In this document: piece by piece, positions 1 through 5,210 of the stretch
Layout of the letters: each line of letters opens with the position of its first letter
How positions within the stretch are numbered: the stretch's first letter is position 1
Assembly: GCA_030448085.1 (NCBI GenBank)
Contig: JAUJNU010000042.1
Coordinates: 5,953-11,610 of the forward strand
DNA from: Actinomycetota bacterium
GTDB taxonomy: Bacteria; Actinomycetota; UBA4738; CADDZG01; WHSQ01
Direction of reading: 5' to 3'
Length of the DNA: 5,658 bases
Made by a program: the position numbers and the translations under genes
The notes under the pieces: generated by a model
What the model was told of the DNA's origin: nothing
Database searches by the model: none
The model's input: only the letters and a program-made list of their open reading frames with translations

Positions 1-572
1 CGGTCCCCGACACCACGACCACGGTCCCCGACACCACGACCACGGTCCCCGACACGACGACCACGGTCCCCGAGACGACGACGAGCACAGTGCCCGAGAC
101 CACCACAACCAGCACGGTCCCCGAGACCACGACCAGCACGGTCCCCGAGACGACCACCACCACCACCACCACGGTCCCCGAGACGACAACTACGACGGTT
201 CCTCGCCCGAGCCCTCAGCCCACCTCTGACGGCTCGGGCGGGGCTACCGCTGTGGTCGTGCCGCCGGACGATGAGGGCCCCAAGGGTGATGGGAAGAAGC
301 CGACCCGCGCTCCGAGCCGCAAGCCTCAGCCGAGCAGCGACGCCTCGGAAGTGGTCTCTTCCCCGGCCACCCCCCCGACCACCCCGGCTGAGCCGGCGGA
401 CCCGAGCTTCAGCCGTCTCGCGGCGGTCGCTCTGCAGACGTTCGCCTTCCCGCTCCTGCTTGCGATTATCGTTGGGCTGTATGTTGTCCTGCAGCACTGG
501 TTCGACCGGAGGGATCCGAAACTGGCCGTAGCTCCCGTTCACTCGAATCACGATCTTGCTGCGTTTGGATGA
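1..572 (+). CDS. C-terminal part of a Thr-rich, membrane-anchored surface protein (5' end outside the window)
   Basis: The frame is open from position 3 to the TGA at 570-572 (189 residues), and the true start lies upstream of the window. The GTG at 90 is in frame but sits inside the repeats, so it is just an internal Val codon. Seen in order: repeats of VP(D/E) plus a Thr run (residues 1-65), a Pro/Ser/Gly/Lys-rich disordered stretch (66-135), one hydrophobic helix (about 144-164, including PLLLAIIVGLYVVL), then a short tail starting HWFDRRDPK. The Arg pair after the helix suggests that the tail is cytoplasmic and the Thr-rich part is outside (positive-inside rule). Thr/Pro linkers of this kind usually act as stalks carrying a domain away from the membrane in actinobacterial exported proteins. 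The functional domain, if any, is upstream and unseen. The stop overlaps the start of the downstream diguanylate cyclase (ATGA), implying one operon. I do not recognise a named family. Confidence 0.85.
   Translation, partial: VPDTTTTVPDTTTTVPDTTTTVPETTTSTVPETTTTSTVPETTTSTVPETTTTTTTTVPETTTTTVPRPSPQPTSDGSGGATAVVVPPDDEGPKGDGKKPTRAPSRKPQPSSDASEVVSSPATPPTTPAEPADPSFSRLAAVALQTFAFPLLLAIIVGLYVVLQHWFDRRDPKLAVAPVHSNHDLAAFG
3..197 (+). repeat. Degenerate in-frame tandem repeat encoding VP(D/E)TTTT units
   Basis: Eight consecutive units are visible and the array runs off the left edge. The first three are 21 bases each (3-23, 24-44, 45-65; the first two identical, the third with one change) and encode VPDTTTT. 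Later units encode VPE plus Thr/Ser runs and are 24, 27, 24, 33 and 24 bases long. All unit lengths are multiples of three, so the frame is kept. The array ends at VPRPSP. It codes for the protein stalk and is not a CRISPR array: there are no unique spacers, and variation is at codon level. Confidence 0.9.
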
Positions 573-2125
573 GAAGCGACGCCCTTAGGGCGAACATGAA
601 GGGTCCGCTTCCCAGCGAGATGGTCTCGTTGGCTGAGCGCCTGTCGCACATGCTCGTGGTGCGGACAACGTTCGTGCTTGTCATCTTGTCGTCGGGTTTC
701 TTCGGTGTCCGAGTAGTAGGGGTCGCATATCAACAGGTCCTGATCCTCAGCGCCCTCTACCTGTCACTGGCTTTGGCTATCGAGGGCTTGAGACGGTCGA
801 TGCGGAGGAGGGGCCTCGTCCTTATCTCGACGATGCTGCTCATCGACGGGCTCTATCTCGCCTGGACGATGTACGCGTCCGGTGGTGCCCGCAGTCCGCT
901 GAGCTTCCTCCTCTACGTCCATCTGATATCGGTAACGCTTCTAGCCTCCTACCGAACGGGCCTGAAGATCGCCCTGTGGCACTCGCTGCTTCTGTTCGTG
1001 GGGTTCTATTCGGAGCTCGCGGGCTTCCTCGATCCACTGGGACAGGCCGCGCGGAGCGCCCAGGAGGTTGCGGAAGAGTTCCGTGACGTCTCGATCTACT
1101 ACGTGGTCGCCTTCTGGGTGGTCGCCATCGCGACCGTTGCCTTCAGCTCGCTGAATGAGCGGGAGCTAAGAAGGCGCGGCCTCGACCTGGAGGCGCTGTC
1201 GAACATGGCTGCGCAGCTGGATGATGTGGCCGAGACCTCGTCGGCTGCGGAGCGGCTGGTCGAGTGCGCCTCTGAGGCTTTCGGGTTTCCTCGGGCGGCG
1301 GTCTTGATCCACCGCTCCGGCGCGCTGAGAACCCTAGCCCAGAAAGGTTGTGCCGACGCGCCTCTGACAGCTGGGGTTGACCGGGCCATCCAGCGATGTT
1401 GGGAGGAGAGGCAGGCGATCGTGGTGCAACGCCCGGACGCCCGCCACAACCCGACGCTCGGATTGATGTTTCCGCAGGCGAAGCGCCTCGTGATCGTGCC
1501 GATGATCGTCGAGGAGGAGCGGATCGGGTCCCTCGTCGCGGAGGAGTCCCCCCGCCGGCGCTACCGCATCGACTCGAGGGTGCGGCCGATGGTGGAGCAG
1601 TTCGCCGCCCACGCTGCGCTCGTCATCAGCAACGTCCGCCTTCTGGAGCGGGTGCGAACCATGGCGGAGACGGACCCGCTCACGGGTATCCCTAATCGCC
1701 TCCTGTTCGACAGGACCCTGCGCCGGGAGATGAAGCGGGCGGATAGGACCGGAGAGGACCTCGGGTTGCTGCTGCTCGACATCGATCACTTCAAGAGCCT
1801 GAACGACCAGTTCGGCCATCAGGCCGGTGACGAGGTGCTCATGACGGTGGCCACTGCGCTGGCGCAGCACTGTCGTGCGTTCGACACCGTCGCACGCTAC
1901 GGGGGGGAGGAATTCGCCGTGATCGTCCCCTCCGCCGGCATCCCCGAGTGCCTGGAGGCGGCCGAGCGCCTGAGGGCCGAGGTGGAGGGGGCTCCGACGA
2001 TCGCGAAGGTTACGGTCAGCGTCGGTGTGGCCGCGTACCCGGAGGATGGAAAAGACCTTCAGTCGTTGGTGAAGGCCGCGGACGAGGCCCTCTACGCCTC
2101 CAAGCGGAAGGGCCGGAACCCGTGA
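569..2125 (+). CDS. Membrane-bound diguanylate cyclase, 6TM-GAF-GGDEF (DGC1)
   Basis: This protein makes the second messenger c-di-GMP from two GTP at the cytoplasmic face of the membrane. The 518 residues show about six hydrophobic segments (roughly 32-50, 54-72, 82-102, 111-127, 132-153, 174-194), then FSSLNERELRRR (192-203), a GAF-type sensor domain (about 207-358) and a GGDEF domain (about 366-518). The GGDEF domain opens with DPLTGIPNR. Key residues are present: metal-binding Asp404 in LDIDHF, Asn412, Asp421 in GHQAGDE, the signature GGEEF at 445-449, and RAFD at 436-439, nine residues before the signature, as expected for the allosteric inhibition site. The cyclase should therefore be active and product-inhibited. 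The start at 569 overlaps the upstream stop (ATGA), which suggests coupled translation. An ATG at 596, with AGGG five bases upstream, is a good alternative giving 509 residues. The gene is a close architectural paralog of the convergent minus-strand cyclase. Confidence 0.93.
   Translation: MRSDALRANMKGPLPSEMVSLAERLSHMLVVRTTFVLVILSSGFFGVRVVGVAYQQVLILSALYLSLALAIEGLRRSMRRRGLVLISTMLLIDGLYLAWTMYASGGARSPLSFLLYVHLISVTLLASYRTGLKIALWHSLLLFVGFYSELAGFLDPLGQAARSAQEVAEEFRDVSIYYVVAFWVVAIATVAFSSLNERELRRRGLDLEALSNMAAQLDDVAETSSAAERLVECASEAFGFPRAAVLIHRSGALRTLAQKGCADAPLTAGVDRAIQRCWEERQAIVVQRPDARHNPTLGLMFPQAKRLVIVPMIVEEERIGSLVAEESPRRRYRIDSRVRPMVEQFAAHAALVISNVRLLERVRTMAETDPLTGIPNRLLFDRTLRREMKRADRTGEDLGLLLLDIDHFKSLNDQFGHQAGDEVLMTVATALAQHCRAFDTVARYGGEEFAVIVPSAGIPECLEAAERLRAEVEGAPTIAKVTVSVGVAAYPEDGKDLQSLVKAADEALYASKRKGRNP
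587..590 (+). promoter_or_regulatory. Possible ribosome binding site for an alternative DGC1 start
   Basis: AGGG lies five bases before the in-frame ATG at 596. The ATG at 569 has no clear Shine-Dalgarno sequence and would depend on re-initiation after the overlapping stop. Both starts leave the first membrane segment intact, so the choice changes only nine N-terminal residues. Confidence 0.3.
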
Positions 2126-3859
2126 CGATGCCCGTACGGCGGCCCAGGAGAAGATCGGCTCTAGCCGCCAGCGCTTCTTGAGCGAGGCTCGGTGGAGCCT
2201 GAGCGCTTGCCTACGAGTAGACCTGAAGTACGACCCTCGGGTCGACCTGGTGGTTCGGTCCCTGCCCCCTCGCTTCGAAGCGTAGAGAGCCTCGTCCGCC
2301 GCCTGGATCAGGCCGGATGAGCTGTGAGCGTGCGCCGGGAACGTGGCCACCCCAGCGCTGATCGTTATCGGGATCACCGACTCGACCCGCGAGATCTCCT
2401 GGCGCAGCCGGTTCGCCGCCTGGAAGGATTGAGCGCGAGAGCAGTCCGGGAGTAGGACGGCGAACTCTTCTCCTCCGTAGCGGGCCGCGGTGTCGGACTC
2501 CCTTGCCTGGGTCCGGAGCACCTCGCCAACCCGGCGCAGGACGTCGTCACCCGTCTGATGGCCGTAGGTGTCGTTGAGGTTCTTGAAGTGATCGATGTCC
2601 AGCATGATCAGCGTCAGGTCCTTGTTGTATCGCTTCGCCCGGTCGACCTCCTGTTCTATTGCCCGTTCGAAAGAGCGACGGTTGGCGATCCCGGTGAGGG
2701 AGTCCGTCTCTGCCAATCTCTGCACCTGCTGCAGGAGCCACGCGTTGCGAAGTGCAAGGGCTCCGTGTGAGGCGAATTGTCCCGCCAGCGTGATCACTCG
2801 CTTTTCGATGAGGGAGCCGTGAACCGCGGGTTGCTCCACTACGAGGACCCCCAGGGGCTCTCCGTCGGCGATCAGCGGGACGACCATCAGGTTGCGAGCA
2901 GCAGGCAGAAGGCTCGCCAGGGTTGGGTCGAGCTGCTCGTCGAGGTGATCGACGAGCACCGGCTCTCGTTTGGTCCAGGCTTTGCGGATCACGTGGTCGA
3001 GGTGAAGGGTTTCGCCTGGAGGTCTCCGGCTTTCCCGCCCGGCTAGGAATGTCAGGACCCCCTCCGGTGCGGCCAGCACAACCCCCCTTTCGAAGCCGAA
3101 CGACGCGCACACCTTGCCGAGGAGGGTTCGCCCCACCTCGACGGAGCCGCGCGCGTTCTCCAGAGACTGCGTCAGTTGTGCGAGGACCTCGAGATCGCCC
3201 TTGCGGCGTCTCAGCTCCCTTTCGTTGAGGGACGAGAAGGGGACCGTCCCGACGGTCACGAGGGCAAGGGCCAGCGTGTTGAAGATCAGAGGCTGATAGA
3301 TGGCCAGGCCCCCCCGACGGGCTGCATCGGTGAAGGTGCCGTGAGGCTCCAGGATCCCTGTCAATTGCGCATGGAACACCCCGAACAGGAGCAGGAGATG
3401 CAGAACCGCGGTCCTCGAGCCAGCTTTGGGCGAGACGAGGAGGATCACCGCGATGACATGGGTGTAGAGCAGGAAGCGAAGGGGGCTCTCGGTCGCCCCG
3501 CTCACGTACGTCACCCAGGCCAGGAAGGCGGCGTCCAGGCCCAGCCCCGTGGCCAGGACGAGCCTGGAGCTCTTCCCCCATCGTCGGAACAGCTCGGTCA
3601 GTGCCACCAGCCCGAGGTAGAGGGGGACCGCGAGGGTCACGTCGTCGGTGTCGATCCCGATCTCTGCGGACGCTCCGAAAGCCGCCGCCGTCACTATCCC
3701 TACGAACACGAGCCGCAGGGCCTGGAGCCATCCCATGCGTTCGACAGAGAAGGTCTCGGCGGGGCGCGCCGTGGTGCCCGCCGAGGATATGGGTGCTGTT
3801 ATCGCCTGAGTTGCCACTGCGATATCGTCATCGACTCCGCCCGGTCTCTCCTTGAGCAT
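1334..3859 (-). CDS. Membrane-bound diguanylate cyclase, 6TM-GAF-GGDEF (DGC2), with a long non-homologous C-terminal open frame
   Basis: This is a second c-di-GMP synthase. Residues 1-41 are a polar leader. About six membrane segments follow (45-64, 73-91, 99-118, 127-143, 149-170, 188-208), then FSSLNERELRRR (208-219), a GAF-type domain (about 223-376) and a GGDEF domain (about 384-535). The active site is intact: Asp421 in LDIDHF, Asn429, Asp438 in GHQTGDD, GGEEF at 462-466, and RESD at 453-456 as inhibitory site. Residue 535 (nt 2255) aligns with the last residue of DGC1, so recognisable protein ends there. The frame has no stop at that point and continues for 306 Arg/Pro-rich residues without visible domains; residues 579-841 are antisense to DGC1. 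The only in-frame stop, at 1334-1336, is the complement of DGC1 codon Leu256 (CTA). The tail could be real, or the original stop was lost or misread. The ATG at 3859 has a weak ribosome site (GGAGG about 22 bases upstream); Met42 (3736) is an alternative. The cyclase call is secure, the C-terminal boundary is not. Confidence 0.85.
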   Translation of the reverse strand: MLKERPGGVDDDIAVATQAITAPISSAGTTARPAETFSVERMGWLQALRLVFVGIVTAAAFGASAEIGIDTDDVTLAVPLYLGLVALTELFRRWGKSSRLVLATGLGLDAAFLAWVTYVSGATESPLRFLLYTHVIAVILLVSPKAGSRTAVLHLLLLFGVFHAQLTGILEPHGTFTDAARRGGLAIYQPLIFNTLALALVTVGTVPFSSLNERELRRRKGDLEVLAQLTQSLENARGSVEVGRTLLGKVCASFGFERGVVLAAPEGVLTFLAGRESRRPPGETLHLDHVIRKAWTKREPVLVDHLDEQLDPTLASLLPAARNLMVVPLIADGEPLGVLVVEQPAVHGSLIEKRVITLAGQFASHGALALRNAWLLQQVQRLAETDSLTGIANRRSFERAIEQEVDRAKRYNKDLTLIMLDIDHFKNLNDTYGHQTGDDVLRRVGEVLRTQARESDTAARYGGEEFAVLLPDCSRAQSFQAANRLRQEISRVESVIPITISAGVATFPAHAHSSSGLIQAADEALYASKRGGRDRTTRSTRGSYFRSTRRQALRLHRASLKKRWRLEPIFSWAAVRASSRVPALPLGGVEGLVRGLHQRLKVFSILRVRGHTDADRNLRDRRSPLHLGPQALGRLQALGDAGGGDDHGEFLPPVACDGVERTTVLRQRSGHRHEHLVTGLMAELVVQALEVIDVEQQQPEVLSGPIRPLHLPAQGPVEQEAIRDTRERVRLRHGSHPLQKADVADDERSVGGELLHHRPHPRVDAVAPAGGLLRDEGPDPLLLDDHRHDHEALRLRKHQSERRVVAGVRALHHDRLPLLPTSLDGPVNPSCQRRVGTTFLG
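2138..2244. terminator. Cluster of hairpins between the two convergent cyclase genes
   Basis: Three inverted repeats lie just past the DGC1 stop. GGCGGC (2138-2143) pairs with GCCGCC (2164-2169). AGGCTC (2185-2190) and GAGCCT (2195-2200) form a perfect six-pair stem with loop GGTG. CGACCC (2231-2236) and GGGTCG (2239-2244) form a tight palindrome. None is followed by a T run in either direction, so they are not classical intrinsic terminators; T-poor hairpin terminators have been proposed in actinobacteria. Position between convergent genes is the main support. The minus-strand cyclase frame runs through this region without a stop, so the hairpins may also just be chance in GC-rich DNA. Confidence 0.3.
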
Positions 3860-3993
3860 CAGCTCATCTTCGCCGAACGAACCTCCAAACGCGTGGAAGC
3901 CGGAGCTTACGGCTGATCCTCGGCGAGTCCTGAGCAGGCTGTCTTCACTTGGCCCCTCCAGGCTTGTGCCGACTATGTGCGAGATTGCAGATC
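3860..3993. other. Divergent intergenic region between DGC2 and the hypothetical gene
   Basis: This 134-base gap must carry the promoters of two diverging genes. On the plus strand a weak sigma70-like pair is visible: TTGGCC (3949-3954) and GACTAT (3971-3976), 16 bases apart, matching the consensus only in part. A short inverted repeat AGCCG (3898-3902) / CGGCT (3910-3914) is present. I see no convincing promoter for DGC2 and no c-di-GMP riboswitch-like motif. Confidence 0.3.
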
Positions 3994-4578
3994 ATGTCCG
4001 CGGTTGACGGGTGGTATCTCATGAGCGTCCCCGAGCTAGAGGCAAGCCTGAAGGCGTGGCGGTCCGGGGACGAAGGAGCGTTCTCCTCCTACCCGCGGCT
4101 CGGAACGGATGAGGCGCTTGCATACCGGGACCGGGGCAACGTTCCCGACGCCGCTGGGCGAACCCTTCGGATGGTTCTCTGGGTGAAAGACGAGAGCGAG
4201 CTCGCCGATATCGAGGCGAGGCGCTTGGCTCTCGAGCCCGATCACCATTCGGCCCCCCGATGGCGCAGGGAGGGGTCCAAGCCCGTTCACGTGGTTCCTT
4301 TGCGCCCCCCCGAGCTGGAGGGGACCTCCGGGCCTTGGTGGCAGGAGCCGGAGGTGGGCGCGCTCGAGGAGGAATGGCGGGCGAAGGGCACCATCGGGGG
4401 CCTTCGGGCCTCGGCCGACTACAGGAGCTTCCTCTACAAGACGGTGATCTCGCTGCGCCGGGCCGGTGAGGAGGTCAGCATCGCCTCGATCTGCGACTCG
4501 CTGGCTCGCTGGTTGGGAGCGGACGAGGTGGCACGGATCCGGGGAGACCTGGAGGAGGCAGCAAGAAGGGGCCCCTGA
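3994..4578 (+). CDS. Hypothetical cytoplasmic protein of about 194 residues
   Basis: I do not recognise the family. From the ATG at 3994 the protein begins MSAVDGWYLMSVPELEAS. It has no signal peptide and no membrane helix and is rich in charged residues and Trp. Visible blocks are a helical N-terminus with LEASLKAWRSGDEGAF, the motif ALAYRDRGNVPDAAGRTLRM (43-62), a Pro/Trp-rich middle, and a helical C-terminus from YRSFLYKTVISLRR onward. Third codon positions are G/C-rich, as in the neighbouring genes, which favours this frame over a 251-codon antisense frame. Start choice is open: TTG at 3949 (209 residues), ATG at 3994, or ATG at 4021 (185 residues), the last having the best Shine-Dalgarno match (GGGTGG, six bases spacing). 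I prefer 3994 because it keeps the aromatic WYLMS segment. It stands alone, divergent from DGC2 and ending in a strong hairpin. No function is proposed. Confidence 0.72.
   Translation: MSAVDGWYLMSVPELEASLKAWRSGDEGAFSSYPRLGTDEALAYRDRGNVPDAAGRTLRMVLWVKDESELADIEARRLALEPDHHSAPRWRREGSKPVHVVPLRPPELEGTSGPWWQEPEVGALEEEWRAKGTIGGLRASADYRSFLYKTVISLRRAGEEVSIASICDSLARWLGADEVARIRGDLEEAARRGP
4009..4014 (+). promoter_or_regulatory. Possible ribosome binding site for an internal start of the hypothetical gene
   Basis: GGGTGG lies six bases before the in-frame ATG at 4021 and is a better match than anything ahead of the ATG at 3994 or the TTG at 3949. It would shorten the protein to 185 residues beginning MSVPELEAS. 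Confidence 0.3.
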
Positions 4579-4590
4579 GGGCCCCTCTTG
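4562..4590. terminator. Strong GC hairpin, probable terminator shared by convergent genes
   Basis: The left arm (4562-4574) and right arm (4579-4590) pair over twelve base pairs with one bulged A: CAAGA, bulge, GGGGCCC against GGGCCCCTCTTG. The loop is CTGA, and the TGA in it (4576-4578) is the stop codon of the upstream gene. AGTTTCGTCT follows on the plus strand, a modest T-rich stretch. On the minus strand the hairpin lies 20 bases past the stop of the SRPBCC gene but lacks a T tract, so it suits the plus-strand gene best and may also stop minus-strand transcripts. Confidence 0.7.
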
Positions 4591-4610
4591 AGTTTCGTCT
4601 GCGGGGTGCC

Positions 4611-5072
4611 CTAGATCTTGTTCTGGTCGATCTCGCCTCGCCAGGCGCCCGTTTCGCTGCCCTGGCTCTCGATGAACTCCTTGAACCGGCCGAGGTCTCC
4701 CTTGACCCTGCTCTTCACGATCCCGAGCGCGTCTCCAGCTTTCTCGACGATGCCCTCGGGCTCGAACTCGAGTTGCAGCATGACTCGGCACGACGAATCG
4801 CTGATGTAGTGGAACGTCACGACGCCGGCGTTGGTCGCCTCGCCGTCCGCGGCCCAGGCGATCCTCTCGTCCGGGAGCTGCTCTGTGATCGTGGCGTCGT
4901 ACTCGCGCCTCTGGCCGGCGATCGAGACCTCCCAGTGAAGCCTCTTGTCATCGAGCTGCGTGATCTTCTCCACGCCCTCCATGAAGCGTGGGAAATCCTC
5001 GAACTGGGTCCACTGGTTGTACGCGGTTCGTACCGGGACGTTCACCTCTATCGATTCTTCGATCGTAGACAT
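4611..5072 (-). CDS. SRPBCC (START-like, cyclase/dehydrase-type) family protein
   Basis: The 153 residues match the usual length of single-domain SRPBCC proteins, which form a helix-grip fold with a deep hydrophobic ligand pocket. Typical family features are visible: an N-terminal strand IEESIEVNVPV, the first helix AYNQWTQFEDFPRFM (17-31) with the aromatic pattern common in these proteins, strands around HWEVSIAG and REYDATITEQ, IAWAADG, VVTFHYI, and a long C-terminal helix (about 108-137). It ends RFKEFIES...TGAWRGEI, a tail I associate with actinobacterial members. No signal peptide is seen, so it is cytoplasmic. The ligand cannot be told from sequence; members of this family bind lipids, quinones or polyketides, and many have no known function. 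The start is well supported by AGGAG (5077-5081) four bases upstream. A stress-type promoter candidate lies about 40 bases upstream. It is convergent with the hypothetical gene and divergent from topoisomerase IB. Confidence 0.9.
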   Translation of the reverse strand: MSTIEESIEVNVPVRTAYNQWTQFEDFPRFMEGVEKITQLDDKRLHWEVSIAGQRREYDATITEQLPDERIAWAADGEATNAGVVTFHYISDSSCRVMLQLEFEPEGIVEKAGDALGIVKSRVKGDLGRFKEFIESQGSETGAWRGEIDQNKI

Positions 5073-5112
5073 GACTCTCCTCTCGTGCGGGTTCCCTGGT
5101 CCGTGCCTTTCC

Positions 5113-5138
5113 TACCCCGCCGGTCTCCCCCCTCAAAC
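5113..5138 (-). promoter_or_regulatory. SigB/SigF-like promoter candidate for the SRPBCC gene
   Basis: Read on the minus strand, GTTT (5138-5135) is followed after 17 bases by GGGTA (5117-5113). This matches the GTTT-N(about 14-17)-GGGTA pattern known for SigB/SigF-family stress sigma factors of Gram-positive bacteria. The -10 element ends 40 bases before the ATG at 5072, leaving room for a short leader with the AGGAG site. GC-rich sequence raises the chance of a random GGGTA, so this is a candidate only. Confidence 0.4.
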
Positions 5139-5153
5139 GGCGCCTCCCGGCGG

Positions 5154-5178
5154 GTGTCAGCGGGGGCGAGGGGGGTAA
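5154..5178 (+). promoter_or_regulatory. SigB/SigF-like promoter candidate for topoisomerase IB
   Basis: GTGT (5154-5157), one mismatch to GTTT, is followed after 15 bases by GGGTAA (5173-5178). The -10-like element ends 32 bases before the ATG at 5211, a sensible distance. It is weaker than the divergent minus-strand candidate. Confidence 0.27.
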
Positions 5179-5191
5179 GAAGCTCTTGCCC
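5173..5191. promoter_or_regulatory. Imperfect palindrome over the topoisomerase IB promoter candidate
   Basis: GGGTAAGAAG (5173-5182) faces CTCTTGCCC (5183-5191). The arms pair with one G-T mismatch position and one extra A. It overlaps the proposed -10 element and lies 19 bases before the start codon, so it could be an operator or a leader hairpin. Only position and symmetry support this. Confidence 0.2.
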
Positions 5192-5210
5192 GACCGTGGA
5201 AGGACGTGTC

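Noticed and set aside
3..197. Possible CRISPR array or regulatory repeat
   Set aside because: Units are contiguous without spacers, stay in frame and encode VP(D/E)TTTT, a normal surface-protein linker.
2547..3731. 394-codon open frame on the minus strand
   Set aside because: It is a shifted frame inside the DGC2 gene, Arg/Pro-rich with no domain signal; DGC2 in the main frame has clear GAF and GGDEF domains.
1334..3859. Reading the 306-residue DGC2 tail as a new effector domain
   Set aside because: The tail starts exactly where the paralog ends, is antisense to a conserved gene in codon register, and its openness is explained by rarity of TTA, CTA and TCA codons; without homologs or peptides it should not be called a domain.
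3176..3916. 246-codon open frame on the plus strand
   Set aside because: It is antisense to the membrane and GAF-coding part of DGC2; the composition (Gln, Glu, Gly, Arg-rich) shows no domain and DGC2 is clearly the real gene.
3860..3993. c-di-GMP riboswitch upstream of the cyclase or hypothetical gene
   Set aside because: I looked for the conserved GEMM core and paired helices on both strands and saw nothing convincing in the 134 bases.
4036..4791. 251-codon open frame on the minus strand
   Set aside because: It runs antisense to the hypothetical gene and out of frame through the SRPBCC gene, crosses the hairpin at 4562-4590, and has the Pro/Arg/Gly-rich composition of a GC-rich shadow frame.
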